NCBI RefSeq assembly: GCF_001413955.1
Contig: NZ_LCTZ01000002.1
Location: 2,962,501 to 3,026,500 of the forward strand
DNA: 64,000 bases
Reading direction: 5' to 3'
DNA from: Flagellimonas eckloniae
GTDB taxonomy: Bacteria; Bacteroidota; Bacteroidia; Flavobacteriales; Flavobacteriaceae
This document shows, in pieces, positions 25,495 to 34,305 of this stretch. The notes under the pieces are model-generated. The model was given only the letters and a program-made list of their open reading frames with translations, was not told where the DNA came from and made no database searches. Within the stretch, counting starts at the first letter, position 1; each line of letters starts with the position of its first letter. The translations under genes and the position numbers were made by a program.

Positions 25495-26190
25495 ATGATA
25501 CAAATACAAAACCTTAAAAAAAGTTTTAGAACGGAAGAAGTGGAAACGCTTGCCTTAAATGGAGTTACCCTCAATGTTGCTGAAGGCGAATTCGCAGCCA
25601 TAATGGGGCCTTCAGGATGTGGAAAATCTACCTTGCTCAACATTATTGGCATGCTGGATAACCCAACCGAGGGAAGTTATCAATTTGCCGGCCATGAAGT
25701 GGGAGGGCTTAAAGAGAGCCAACGTACGCAACTTAGAAAAGGGAATTTGGGCTTTGTGTTCCAAAGTTTTAACCTCATCGATGAGCTTACCGTTTTTGAA
25801 AATGTTGAGCTTCCGTTGATTTATTTGAAAATGAACAAAGCCGAACGCAGGGAAAAAGTGAAAACAGTTTTGGAGCGAATGAAAATTGCACATCGCGAAA
25901 AACATTTTCCACAACAACTTTCTGGTGGACAACAACAAAGAGTCGCTATTGCCCGTGCCGTAGTAACCAATCCAAAATTGATTCTTGCGGATGAGCCCAC
26001 GGGTAATTTGGACTCAAAAAACGGAATTGAGGTAATGAATCTGCTTACAGAACTAAATCAAGAAGGAACCACCATTGTTATGGTAACCCACTCTGATAGG
26101 GATTCCCATTATGCGCATAGAGTAATCAACTTGTTTGATGGGCAAATCGTTACCGAAAGTCAAAATAAGCCCATGGGAGCAATGGCATAA
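25495..26190 (+). CDS. ABC transporter ATPase, LolD/MacB type (first of two)
   Basis: Cytoplasmic ATPase subunit of 231 residues that drives FtsX-type permeases. Walker A is GPSGCGKST (about 38-46), Q-loop [17 protein letters not shown], signature [14 protein letters not shown] (about 141-154), Walker B LILADEP with D-loop TGNLDS, and switch His in MVTHSDRD. All catalytic positions are intact. It lies upstream of the permease array. Because the permeases have no ATPase domain of their own, unlike true MacB, this protein probably powers most or all of them. Confidence 0.95.
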   Translation: MIQIQNLKKSFRTEEVETLALNGVTLNVAEGEFAAIMGPSGCGKSTLLNIIGMLDNPTEGSYQFAGHEVGGLKESQRTQLRKGNLGFVFQSFNLIDELTVFENVELPLIYLKMNKAERREKVKTVLERMKIAHREKHFPQQLSGGQQQRVAIARAVVTNPKLILADEPTGNLDSKNGIEVMNLLTELNQEGTTIVMVTHSDRDSHYAHRVINLFDGQIVTESQNKPMGAMA

Positions 26191-26210
26191 TTACAAATAG
26201 GGGGTTTATT

Positions 26211-26244
26211 CATCAATCAAAAACAAAATCATCAATCAAAAAAC
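26211..26244 (+). repeat. Short direct repeat CATCAATCAAAAAC (two copies)
   Basis: CATCAATCAAAAAC at 26211-26224 is followed by CATCAATCAAAAAAC at 26230-26244 in the leader of the DUF2807 gene. The same 14-base word reappears before the sixth (39165-39178) and eighth (44118-44131) permease genes, so it marks three separate junctions of the cluster. Confidence 0.7.
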
Positions 26245-26252
26245 GAATTGTT

Positions 26253-27017
26253 ATGAAATCAATCAAAATACAAAAGGCAGCACAAAAACTACTCATCATT
26301 AGTTTGGCTCTTTTATCCGGATTCTCTTTTGGACAGCTTAAAAGTACATCCGTGAAACATTTTGATAAAGTAATTATTAGCCCTCATATAGCTGTAAATT
26401 TTGTTGAGGGCATATCTGAGTCTGTTACTGTTCATTCAAGTACGGAACCATTGGAAAAATTAAACATAGAAGTTGTTGGAAAGACATTGCGTCTTTACTT
26501 GGATGATGCCAAAATGGTTACAAAAGGAGAAAAAATCAAAAATGATAATTGGAAAGGCAAACAATCAATCTACAAAGGAACTGTGATTACAGCAACAATA
26601 ACGTACAAACAACTCAAAGAACTTTCATTGCGTGGAGAAGAAAAATTTGTTTGTGAGAGTGCGCTAACAGGGTCTGAATTTAAGCTAAAACTCTATGGAG
26701 AATCTGAAGTGTACTTAAATGAAGTAGATCTAGATAATTTAACAACAAGTATTTATGGGGAAAGTTATTTGGAGGTTAAAAAGGGAGCTGTTGGCAGACA
26801 AAAAATAACTGCATATGGCGAAAGCACCATCAACACTTTAGAAGCAAATTCTATTGAGACCAAGATAACTGCATATGGTGAAGGAAGCTATCGCGTAGCA
26901 GTTTCTGATAGATTAAAAGTAACTGCATATGGCGAGGCAATAGTTGCGTATGCAGGTTCGCCTGAAGTAGATAGGGGAATAATAATCGGTGAAGCTGAAA
27001 TTCAAAAAATAGATTAA
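26253..27017 (+). CDS. DUF2807 (head GIN domain) exported protein
   Basis: Exported protein of 254 residues with a signal peptide (LLIISLALLSGFSFGQ). The mature part is a DUF2807-type beta helix: KHFDKVIISPHIAVNFVEG, a LRGEEKFVCES segment, and then repeated coils of about 20 residues that each carry YGE (KLYGESEVYL, SIYGESYLEV, TAYGESTINT, TAYGEGSYRV, TAYGEAIVAY; about 145-235). The DNA word AACTGCATATGG occurs three times in this part. Such proteins are widespread in Bacteroidota beside regulators and transporters but have no proven role. It ends three bases before the first permease gene, so it is tied tightly to the array. Confidence 0.88.
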   Translation: MKSIKIQKAAQKLLIISLALLSGFSFGQLKSTSVKHFDKVIISPHIAVNFVEGISESVTVHSSTEPLEKLNIEVVGKTLRLYLDDAKMVTKGEKIKNDNWKGKQSIYKGTVITATITYKQLKELSLRGEEKFVCESALTGSEFKLKLYGESEVYLNEVDLDNLTTSIYGESYLEVKKGAVGRQKITAYGESTINTLEANSIETKITAYGEGSYRVAVSDRLKVTAYGEAIVAYAGSPEVDRGIIIGEAEIQKID

Positions 27018-27020
27018 GTC

Positions 27021-29444
27021 ATGCTTAAAAATCATATCAAGGTCGCATTCAGATATTTAAAGAACCATTTATCTTTTACTATCATTAATGTATTAGGGCT
27101 TACTTTAGGGTTCTTTTGCTTTTTCCTTCTGAATGCCTATGTCTTGAGGGAAACTTCTTTTGATAAAGGCCAAGAAAATGTTTTTAGGTTGCTGCAAGAA
27201 ACAACAGATGAGAATGGTACTACACGAGAAATAGCACAATCTCCACCCAAAGTTGGTATAGAATCTAGACTTCTTTTTGATGAAATTGAAACCCAGACCC
27301 AAATACTATATTTGGGAAGAGCCAATGTTGGCAATAACCCACAAACAGTAAATCATCAACAAATTGCCGTATTGGATGATGATTTTTTAAATGTTTTTAG
27401 TTTCCCCCTCATAGAAGGTACTACCAATGGTCTAATAAATCATCCTAACGGTATTATTCTTACCCAAACAATAAAGGAAAACTACTTTGGAAAGCAATCG
27501 GCACTTGGTAAAATATTAAAGACCAGCTATGGTGATTATCCTGTGGTAGGAGTTTTAGAAGATTTTCCGGAAAATTCCCATTTAGAAAACTTAGTTTTCT
27601 TCAGCAGTCAAATGGCTTCGGAGGTGGTTAGTTGGTATACCGATTTTATGTCTGCAAATTGGACAAGAAACGAGCTTATAACATATCTTAAAGTTTCGCC
27701 TAGTGCAGATTTAGCTGCGCTGGGAGATAAAATCACCAAACTTGCACAAGAAAATCAACCAAAAGATATCCTTTACAATAGCAGCTTTGCTGTTCAATCT
27801 GTTCAGGACATTCACTTATATGAAAATGAAGTAGAGGGTGAAATGAATAAAGACAAGGGGAATGGATTCTATGTGAGTTTATTCTTTTGGGTAAGCATCC
27901 TTATTTTATTGGTGGCCTGTTTTAACTACGCAGGATTGTTGAACATTGCTTTTATAGACAGAGCAAAAGAAATAGGTTTAAGGCAAATTGTAGGGGCTGG
28001 GAAACTTAGCCTTCTAAAACAATTTTTGTCTGAAAGCCTATTGTTGATTTCGGTTTCCATCATATTGGCTTATACTCTGTTATGGTTGCTGCAGCCATTG
28101 GTTCAGATTTGGTTTAGCACAACCCTTAACTTACGGTCAATTCCTTTTAATGGGATTGTTATAATGGTGGCATCCGGTTTATTTCTTGGGCTCCTATCCG
28201 TGGCTTATCCGTTTTGGCTTATCATAAGATCAGGGGTGTCATCCTCTATAAAAAGTACAATATCCTTAAACTCCAAATTGCCTTTTAGAAGATTTATGCT
28301 CACGTTTCAGTTCATAGCTGTTATTGTATTTATTACCGCGTCTTTGGTCTTTAACAAGCAGATGGATTTTTTAAAAAACAGAGAGCTCGGGTTTAAAAAA
28401 GAAGGCTTGGCCACTGTGGATATAAACAGTAGAATTTTAAGAAATCAGTTTGAAGCTATTAAAACCGAATTTTCAAGAATTCCAGAAGTTCAGTCCGTTA
28501 GTGTTAGTTCAAGGGTTCCTGGAGAATGGAAAAACATACCAACGGTAAAGACGAAACGAAACGGTCAGTCCCTTGCAGAGGCAAAGGACATGTTGTTTAT
28601 GGGCGCCGACAAAGACTTTCTCAAGACCTTTAATATCAGATTATTGGATGGCACAAATTTTAAGGATGCTCCATCAGATAGCTCCAAAGTGTTTATTAAT
28701 CAAGCAGCCGTAATTGCATTAGGGTTGGAAAACCCCATAGGCGAAATGATCAGCATCCCGGCCGTTAACTATGGTGGAAGTAATCGGAACTTAAACCAAC
28801 CTTTTATTGCCCAAGTCGCAGGTGTTTTAGAAGATTTTCAAATTGAAGATTTTAGAACAAACATAAAGCCCCTAGTTATGGGCAACTGGAACAATCCAAT
28901 ACACTCCATTGATTATTACACATTGAAAATTAAAACATCAGACTGGTCAAAAACAATGATTGCACTTAAAAAAGTTAACGATTCTTTTGACCCTAAAACC
29001 CCCATAGAGTTTAATGTTTTGGATGACAAATTTGCCCGGTTTTTTGAACGTGATATGGAACATTTTAAACTACTTAATTTCTTTTCCATTATAGTGGTTT
29101 TACTTTCCTGTATGGGCCTTTTTGCAATGAGCGCATTTGTTGCAAAAAGTAGGACCAAGGAAATTGGGATTAGAAAAGTATTGGGCTCAAGTGTTTTACA
29201 ATTGCAATACCTCTTATCCAAGGATTTTGTGAGGTTGATGTTGGTAGGGCTACTTGTGGCAACTCCATTAACTTGGTATGCCTTGCAAACTTGGTTATCA
29301 GATTTTGCATATCACATAGATTTTAAATGGTGGATGGTAGCCATAGGTGGCTTTATTTGTTTTTCATTGACCATTGTAACTGTGAGTTTTCAATCTATAA
29401 AAGCCGCTGTTGCTAATCCAATAAAAAGTTTAAGAACCGAATGA
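27021..29444 (+). CDS. FtsX/MacB-type permease 1 of 11
   Basis: 807 residues. Membrane segments are predicted near 20-43, 285-305, 330-352, 370-392, 415-435, 682-703, 735-755 and 766-790. This is the most diverged copy in its first half: where the others have ACINFxNLSTA, it reads VACFNYAGLLNIAFIDRAKE with GLRQIVGA, and the usual SGSYPALxLSxFxP after the fourth segment is LSVAYPFWLIIRSGV. The second half is standard (SRTKEIGIRKVLGSSV). It starts three bases after the DUF2807 gene. It may have a specialised role or an altered contact with the ATPase, but it is full length and in frame. Confidence 0.93.
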   Translation: MLKNHIKVAFRYLKNHLSFTIINVLGLTLGFFCFFLLNAYVLRETSFDKGQENVFRLLQETTDENGTTREIAQSPPKVGIESRLLFDEIETQTQILYLGRANVGNNPQTVNHQQIAVLDDDFLNVFSFPLIEGTTNGLINHPNGIILTQTIKENYFGKQSALGKILKTSYGDYPVVGVLEDFPENSHLENLVFFSSQMASEVVSWYTDFMSANWTRNELITYLKVSPSADLAALGDKITKLAQENQPKDILYNSSFAVQSVQDIHLYENEVEGEMNKDKGNGFYVSLFFWVSILILLVACFNYAGLLNIAFIDRAKEIGLRQIVGAGKLSLLKQFLSESLLLISVSIILAYTLLWLLQPLVQIWFSTTLNLRSIPFNGIVIMVASGLFLGLLSVAYPFWLIIRSGVSSSIKSTISLNSKLPFRRFMLTFQFIAVIVFITASLVFNKQMDFLKNRELGFKKEGLATVDINSRILRNQFEAIKTEFSRIPEVQSVSVSSRVPGEWKNIPTVKTKRNGQSLAEAKDMLFMGADKDFLKTFNIRLLDGTNFKDAPSDSSKVFINQAAVIALGLENPIGEMISIPAVNYGGSNRNLNQPFIAQVAGVLEDFQIEDFRTNIKPLVMGNWNNPIHSIDYYTLKIKTSDWSKTMIALKKVNDSFDPKTPIEFNVLDDKFARFFERDMEHFKLLNFFSIIVVLLSCMGLFAMSAFVAKSRTKEIGIRKVLGSSVLQLQYLLSKDFVRLMLVGLLVATPLTWYALQTWLSDFAYHIDFKWWMVAIGGFICFSLTIVTVSFQSIKAAVANPIKSLRTE

Positions 29445-29459
29445 AAAATTAACTAGATC

Positions 29460-31844
29460 ATGCTTAGGAACTATATCAGAATTGCTTGGAGAAATTTATT
29501 AAAACGAAAAGTATTTACCGCTATTAACATTTTAGGGCTGGCTATTGGTTTTGGTAGCAGTATCCTAATCTATTTGTTTCTAAGCTATCATCTTTCCTTT
29601 GATGGATTCCATAACTATTCTGATAGAATCCACAGAATGGTTACCGAGGAGCACCGTGATTTAATTGATTATGAAGCCAGCGTTCCGCCGGCATTTGCAA
29701 AAACATTTCGCGAAGACTATGATTATGCGGATTATGTAGCAAAGATGGTGCAACAAGGTGGGTTGATCATGGATGTGGAAAGAAATGGTTCCACGGATAA
29801 ATTTAAAGAAGACATAGCCTTTGTTGAAGAAGATTTTTTTAAAATCTTCAATTTTCCTTTGCTTGATGGCAGCAACACCATATCACTTTCTGCACCTAAT
29901 ACCGCTGTAATAACGGAGACAGTTGCCAATAGAATGTATGGAAAAACTAATGTCATTGGCGAGACGTTTATTTTGCAAAATGATAAAATCATTGAAATTA
30001 CAGGGGTTTTAAAAGCATTACCAAAAACCACTTTTCTGGAAAATGAGGTTTTCATTTCCTTTAACAATCTTGAAGATTTTTTTGGATTTGCTGCCAATGA
30101 ATCTTGGGGTGGGATTACAAGTAATTTACAATGTTTTGCCTTGTTAAAACAAAACCAGAATGTTTCCCATATTGAGACCGCCCTTCTGGAGCTCCCCAAA
30201 GAGCACAGACCAGAAAGCAAGAATAAGCATGTCTATAAACTACAACCCTTGTCAGACATGCACTTTAATCCATTGTATGGCGGGTTAGACCCAATGCTTT
30301 TATGGGTCTTTGCCATAATCGGGTTATTCTTGATCACTATAGCATGTATAAATTTTATAAATATTTCTACGGCACAGGCTTTTTATCGTTCTAAGGAAAT
30401 AGGAATCCGTAAAGTGTTGGGAAGCTTTAAACAACATCTGTTTTGGCAGTTTCTGTCTGAAACCTTTGTCATTAGTTTGTTTGCCATTCTTTTGGGAGGT
30501 GCTTTGGCCCTAGTATTTTTGCCTTCCTTTAACGCCCTTTTTGAATTAAGATTATCTTGGAAAGACCTTTTAGACCTTAGATTCTTTGGGTTTTTATTTT
30601 TGATTCTGGCTCTGGTTTCATTGTTATCTGGAAGTTACCCAGGAATATTAATGTCCCGTATTGTTCCAGTACTAGCACTTAAAGGAAAACTTAGCCATAA
30701 TGATACGGGCGGAACAACCACAAGAAAAGTATTGGTGGTAGCGCAATTTGCCATCTCCATAACACTTATTGCAGCAACATTTATCATTTCCAGACAGATT
30801 GATTATGCAGTTTATACTGATTTAGGTTTTGATAAGGAATCAATGGTAATGGTTGAAGTTCCCTCCGACCTTGAACCAGTCCAATTTGAAAGCTTAAAAA
30901 ATAGATTGAGCCAAATTCCAGGCGTGCAAAATGTTTCTGCATGCTTGAGTAGTCCAGGTGCGGCTGAAAACAATTGGGGTACTAATGTAAAATACCATAC
31001 CAACCCAGAGGTTGAAGAGTTTAACATACAGGCTAAAATAGGTGATGAGAATTACCTAAACACTTTTGGCATCCCGCTTGTGGCAGGAAGAAACTTTTTT
31101 AAAAGTGATTCTATAACTGAAGTATTGGTAAATGAAGCCTTCGGAGAGAAGCTTGGAGTTTCCAAATCCGAAGATTTACTGGGGAAAAAGCTTTGGGCAA
31201 ATGGAGGCAGCGTTAATGCAACCATTGTTGGTGTGGTAAGCAATTTTCATGATTCTGATTTTACCGAGGAGATCAAGCCAGCCTTTATTGCTGCAAACAA
31301 TAATTGGTATAGTGAAATTGCTCTTAAAATCAATCATGCAAATACAAAATCAACATTGGACCAAATAGGGACAACATGGTCTGAAACTTTTACAGGATAT
31401 ATATTTGAATACCGTTTTCTAGACGAGCGCGTAGCGGAACTGTATGAAACCGAACAACGCTATTTATCACTTTCCAAAGTATTTTCTGGCCTTGCCATTT
31501 TAATAGGTTGTCTTGGTTTATACGGGTTAATCTTATTTTTTGTGGGCCAGCGCACTAAAGAAATTGGAATCCGTAAGGTCTTGGGAAGCAGCATAATCCA
31601 CATTTTGACTTTATTTACAACAGACTTTTTTAAACTTATTCTTGTTGCAGGTGCATTGGCTACCCCAATAGCGTGGTATTTAATGGAGCAATGGCTTCAA
31701 GGATATACTTACCGTGTAGAAATTCATTGGTGGATGTTTGCCTTGGCCATTGTTTCAATTATGGCCATAACCCTGATAACAATAAGTTATCAAACTTTAA
31801 AGGTAGCCATAGCAAACCCTATAGAAAGCTTAAGAACCGAATAA
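29460..31844 (+). CDS. FtsX/MacB-type permease 2 of 11
   Basis: 794 residues. The first coupling motif reads ACINFINISTAQAFYRSKEI followed by GIRKVLGS, the second QRTKEIGIRKVLGSSIIHIL, both intact. The first periplasmic domain (about 45-280) begins SFDGFHNYSDRIHRMVTEEH; the second (about 430-670) contains NFHDSDFTEEIKPAFIAANN. The tail is NPIESLRTE. It follows permease 1 by 15 bases, and its initiation region (GATCATGCTTAGGAACTATATC) resembles that of permease 3, pointing to common descent of these junctions. Sequence gives no substrate. Confidence 0.93.
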   Translation: MLRNYIRIAWRNLLKRKVFTAINILGLAIGFGSSILIYLFLSYHLSFDGFHNYSDRIHRMVTEEHRDLIDYEASVPPAFAKTFREDYDYADYVAKMVQQGGLIMDVERNGSTDKFKEDIAFVEEDFFKIFNFPLLDGSNTISLSAPNTAVITETVANRMYGKTNVIGETFILQNDKIIEITGVLKALPKTTFLENEVFISFNNLEDFFGFAANESWGGITSNLQCFALLKQNQNVSHIETALLELPKEHRPESKNKHVYKLQPLSDMHFNPLYGGLDPMLLWVFAIIGLFLITIACINFINISTAQAFYRSKEIGIRKVLGSFKQHLFWQFLSETFVISLFAILLGGALALVFLPSFNALFELRLSWKDLLDLRFFGFLFLILALVSLLSGSYPGILMSRIVPVLALKGKLSHNDTGGTTTRKVLVVAQFAISITLIAATFIISRQIDYAVYTDLGFDKESMVMVEVPSDLEPVQFESLKNRLSQIPGVQNVSACLSSPGAAENNWGTNVKYHTNPEVEEFNIQAKIGDENYLNTFGIPLVAGRNFFKSDSITEVLVNEAFGEKLGVSKSEDLLGKKLWANGGSVNATIVGVVSNFHDSDFTEEIKPAFIAANNNWYSEIALKINHANTKSTLDQIGTTWSETFTGYIFEYRFLDERVAELYETEQRYLSLSKVFSGLAILIGCLGLYGLILFFVGQRTKEIGIRKVLGSSIIHILTLFTTDFFKLILVAGALATPIAWYLMEQWLQGYTYRVEIHWWMFALAIVSIMAITLITISYQTLKVAIANPIESLRTE

Positions 31845-31858
31845 AAAATTAGCTGATC

Positions 31859-34258
31859 ATGTTTAAGAATTATCTAAAAATCGCTTGGCGGAACATTGTA
31901 AAAAACAAAGTTTATTCTATAATCAACATCGGTGGACTCGCCATAGGTTTAAGCTGCTTCTTACTCATTACTCTTTATATAATCAAAGAGCTCTCCTATG
32001 ATAGCTATCATGAAAAAGGAGATCAGATTTATAGGGTATTGCACCACAGCAGTTCGGAAGATACCTCAAGTGCTTGGGTTTGGGGCAATGCTCCTGTGGG
32101 TCCTGCATTAAAAGCCGATTTTCCAGAAATACTTGAAAAAGTCCAGTTTTCTGGCCAGTCAGCCATTTTATTAAAATATGGGGAGAATGCTTTTCAAGAG
32201 AACGATTGCTTTTATGCGGATGCGGCGGCTTTTGACGTATTCAGTTGGCCTTTGATTTCAGGTGACCCAGCAATGGCTTTGGAAGCACCATATTCCATAG
32301 TACTTACTGAAACTACTGCTAAGAAATACTTTGGTGACCAAGACCCTTTGGGAAAGGTAATTGAAGGCGTTGGCGGACGGGCCAGCGATGGCAATTATAC
32401 GGTCACGGGTGTGATGAAAGATATTCCCGAAAATTCACATTTTTCGTTTGATTTACTTATGTCAATGGGCAGTTTTTACCAATCGCGCCCAGCTATTTTT
32501 GATTGGTGGGGTTACGTCGATTTCTATACGTACCTATTGGTGTCCGAAAATTTTGATGAAAAAGTATTCAACTCAAAAATCCCTTCTTTTTTGGAGAAAC
32601 ATATCGAGGAAACTTCCGATGAGGACTTCTACAATATTTCATTGGAGTCCCTTGGTAATATATACTTGCATTCCGAGGCGGATCGCCAGCCTGGGATTAT
32701 AGGAAGTCTTTCCAACATTTACATTTTTGCTATTATCGGGCTTTTTATTTTGATCATCGCATGCATCAATTTCATGAACCTTTCTACTGCAAGGTCATTG
32801 GAAAGAGCTAAAGAAGTTGGTGTAAGAAAAGTAATAGGGGCAAATAGAAAGGGGCTTATTTATCAATTTTTCGGAGAATCATTGGTCTTGGTTTTATTGT
32901 CTTCTGTATTTGGTTTATTATTAGTTTTCTTGGCTTTACCTTGGATGTCAAACCTAACAGGATTACGTTTTTATGCCCATGATGTAATCGAAATACAATT
33001 GCTACTGTTCTTTTTTGGGACCGCGATACTTACAGCTTTTTTATCAGGCAGTTACCCCGCGCTTATCTTATCAGGGTTTAAGCCGGTAAGTATTTTAAGG
33101 GGCACCTTTAGAAAATCACCTCAAGGAGCCAATTTAAGAAAAGGACTGGTCATTTTTCAGTTTAGCCTTTCCATAGCCTTGATTGCAAGCACCATAATTG
33201 TATACGATCAATTGGGGTATTTATTCAATAAGGATATGGGCTTTGATAAAGAGCAACAGTTGGTACTTGATTTTAACTGGGATCAAGATGTAATCTCGAA
33301 TATGGAGACCATAAAGAGTGAGTTCAAAGCAATGCCCAATGTTACTTCAGTTTCCATGTCAAGAACCGTTCCTGGAAGTCACTTCCCCGCAGCAGGGACT
33401 ACTGTGGAAATAGCTTCTGGAGAAATGAAAACTTTCAGTCCTTATATATACGAGGTTGACAATGATTTCATACCACATTATAATATAGAAATGGTTGCGG
33501 GCAGGGCCTTTTCACGAGACTTTCCTACGGATAGTATTGGTTCTTTGGTCATCAATGAAGCAGCAGTAAAAGCTTTTGGGTATTCTGAACCTAATGAGAT
33601 TATTGGCAAAAAATTTGATCAATGGGGAAGACAAGGTACTATTATTGGTGTGGCCAAAGATTTTAATTACTTGTCCCTACATGAAGAGATAGCTCCCTTG
33701 ACATTGAGACAGGTGCCCTACGGACAGTATTTTTCATTAAAACTTAGCTCCAATGACTATTATGCCACTGTTTCAAAAATTCGTCAAAAATGGGCTGACC
33801 TAGTACCTCATCGACCATTTTTATACAGCTTTTTGGATACGTCCTTTAATGAACAATATCAGGCAGATATTAGATTTAGAAAACTCTTTACCATTTTTTC
33901 ATTTCTCACCATATTCATTGCCTGTCTAGGACTTTTTGGCTTAGTTACCTATAGTGCACTGCAACGAACCAAGGAAATTGGTATTCGAAAAGTATTGGGG
34001 GCTGAAGTAACCAATATCATTGCTTTAATATCCAAAGATTTTATCAAACTGGTTGGAGTGGCTCTTATTGTTGCCATCCCTTTTTCTTGGTTTGCTATGG
34101 ATCAATGGCTTAATGATTTTGCCTACCGAATTGAAATACAATGGTGGGTCTTTGTACTTGCCGGAATGTTGGCCTTGTTCATTACTTTTTTCACAATCAG
34201 CTTTCAAGCCATAAAAGCGGCCCTTGTCAACCCTATAAAAAGTTTACGTACAGAATGA
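31859..34258 (+). CDS. FtsX/MacB-type permease 3 of 11
   Basis: 799 residues with two intact coupling motifs (ACINFMNLSTARSLERAKEV then GVRKVIGA; QRTKEIGIRKVLGAEVTNII). The first periplasmic domain opens with SYDSYHEKGDQIYRVLHHSS and contains WGNAPVGPALKADFPEI, the form most often annotated as MacB_PCD. The second holds VAKDFNYLSLHEEIAPLTL. Its first codons share a 23-base identical stretch (31871-31893) with permease 11. The gap to permease 4 is 47 bases, the longest in the array. Confidence 0.94.
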   Translation: MFKNYLKIAWRNIVKNKVYSIINIGGLAIGLSCFLLITLYIIKELSYDSYHEKGDQIYRVLHHSSSEDTSSAWVWGNAPVGPALKADFPEILEKVQFSGQSAILLKYGENAFQENDCFYADAAAFDVFSWPLISGDPAMALEAPYSIVLTETTAKKYFGDQDPLGKVIEGVGGRASDGNYTVTGVMKDIPENSHFSFDLLMSMGSFYQSRPAIFDWWGYVDFYTYLLVSENFDEKVFNSKIPSFLEKHIEETSDEDFYNISLESLGNIYLHSEADRQPGIIGSLSNIYIFAIIGLFILIIACINFMNLSTARSLERAKEVGVRKVIGANRKGLIYQFFGESLVLVLLSSVFGLLLVFLALPWMSNLTGLRFYAHDVIEIQLLLFFFGTAILTAFLSGSYPALILSGFKPVSILRGTFRKSPQGANLRKGLVIFQFSLSIALIASTIIVYDQLGYLFNKDMGFDKEQQLVLDFNWDQDVISNMETIKSEFKAMPNVTSVSMSRTVPGSHFPAAGTTVEIASGEMKTFSPYIYEVDNDFIPHYNIEMVAGRAFSRDFPTDSIGSLVINEAAVKAFGYSEPNEIIGKKFDQWGRQGTIIGVAKDFNYLSLHEEIAPLTLRQVPYGQYFSLKLSSNDYYATVSKIRQKWADLVPHRPFLYSFLDTSFNEQYQADIRFRKLFTIFSFLTIFIACLGLFGLVTYSALQRTKEIGIRKVLGAEVTNIIALISKDFIKLVGVALIVAIPFSWFAMDQWLNDFAYRIEIQWWVFVLAGMLALFITFFTISFQAIKAALVNPIKSLRTE

Positions 34259-34305
34259 AGATAAACTCATGTTGAACTTATTTCAGCATCAAAAAACGAA
34301 GTATC

